From Chroococcidiopsidaceae cyanobacterium CP_BM_RX_35 (GTDB taxonomy: Bacteria > Cyanobacteriota > Cyanobacteriia > Cyanobacteriales > Chroococcidiopsidaceae), in NCBI GenBank assembly GCA_019242465.1, contig JAFAVL010000455.1, positions 1 through 5,678 on the forward strand: a stretch of DNA of 5,678 nt, given 5' to 3'. Position numbers and translations under genes: made by a program. Numbering within the stretch: the stretch's first letter is position 1; each line of letters starts with the position of its first letter. Positions 5,668 through 5,678 of the stretch are shown one piece after another. The notes beneath the pieces were generated by a model that worked only from the letters and a program-made list of their open reading frames with translations, did not search any database and had not been told where the DNA came from.

Positions 5668-5678
5668 TACTCTTTTAA

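Overview
The window looks like a piece of a cyanobacterial chromosome. The protein types fit this: a COX2 N-terminus of cyanobacterial form, a single-PDZ HtrA/HhoA/HhoB-type protease with the 'HPFLG' junction, and DUF2231 membrane proteins next to a respiratory oxidase gene. One exact copy of the cyanobacterial HIP1 octamer GCGATCGC (4976-4983) agrees. I cannot name the genus from this sequence. No transposase, CRISPR array, tRNA or rRNA is visible.

Layout. Positions 1-1506 hold a minus-strand cluster, read right to left: two adjacent DUF2231 four-helix membrane proteins (ATG-TGA overlap of four bases), a 50-base gap, then the first 119 codons of cytochrome c oxidase subunit II, cut by the window edge. 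Positions 1507-2511 are about 1 kb without a convincing gene between divergent transcription units. This stretch is AT-rich and holds promoter-like boxes for both sides, one terminator-like hairpin, several smaller inverted repeats and a few very short ORFs. Positions 2512-4335 (plus strand) encode a complete 607-residue GH15-family protein (glucoamylase/trehalase type), predicted cytosolic. Positions 4348-5667 (minus strand) encode an HtrA-family serine protease with a lipoprotein-like signal. It ends 12 bases from the GH15 stop, so the two genes converge with almost no space between them.

How the genes relate. Only the DUF2231-DUF2231-coxB group looks like an operon, and its order suggests a membrane-bound accessory role for the DUF2231 pair with a terminal oxidase. 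GH15 (alpha-glucan or trehalose breakdown) and the protease (envelope protein quality control) appear to be separate units.

I saw no clear undescribed system. The most rewarding places to look are the 1 kb divergent intergenic region, especially a possible short RNA ending at the hairpin near 1878-1914, the DUF2231 pair, and the unusual N-terminus of the protease.
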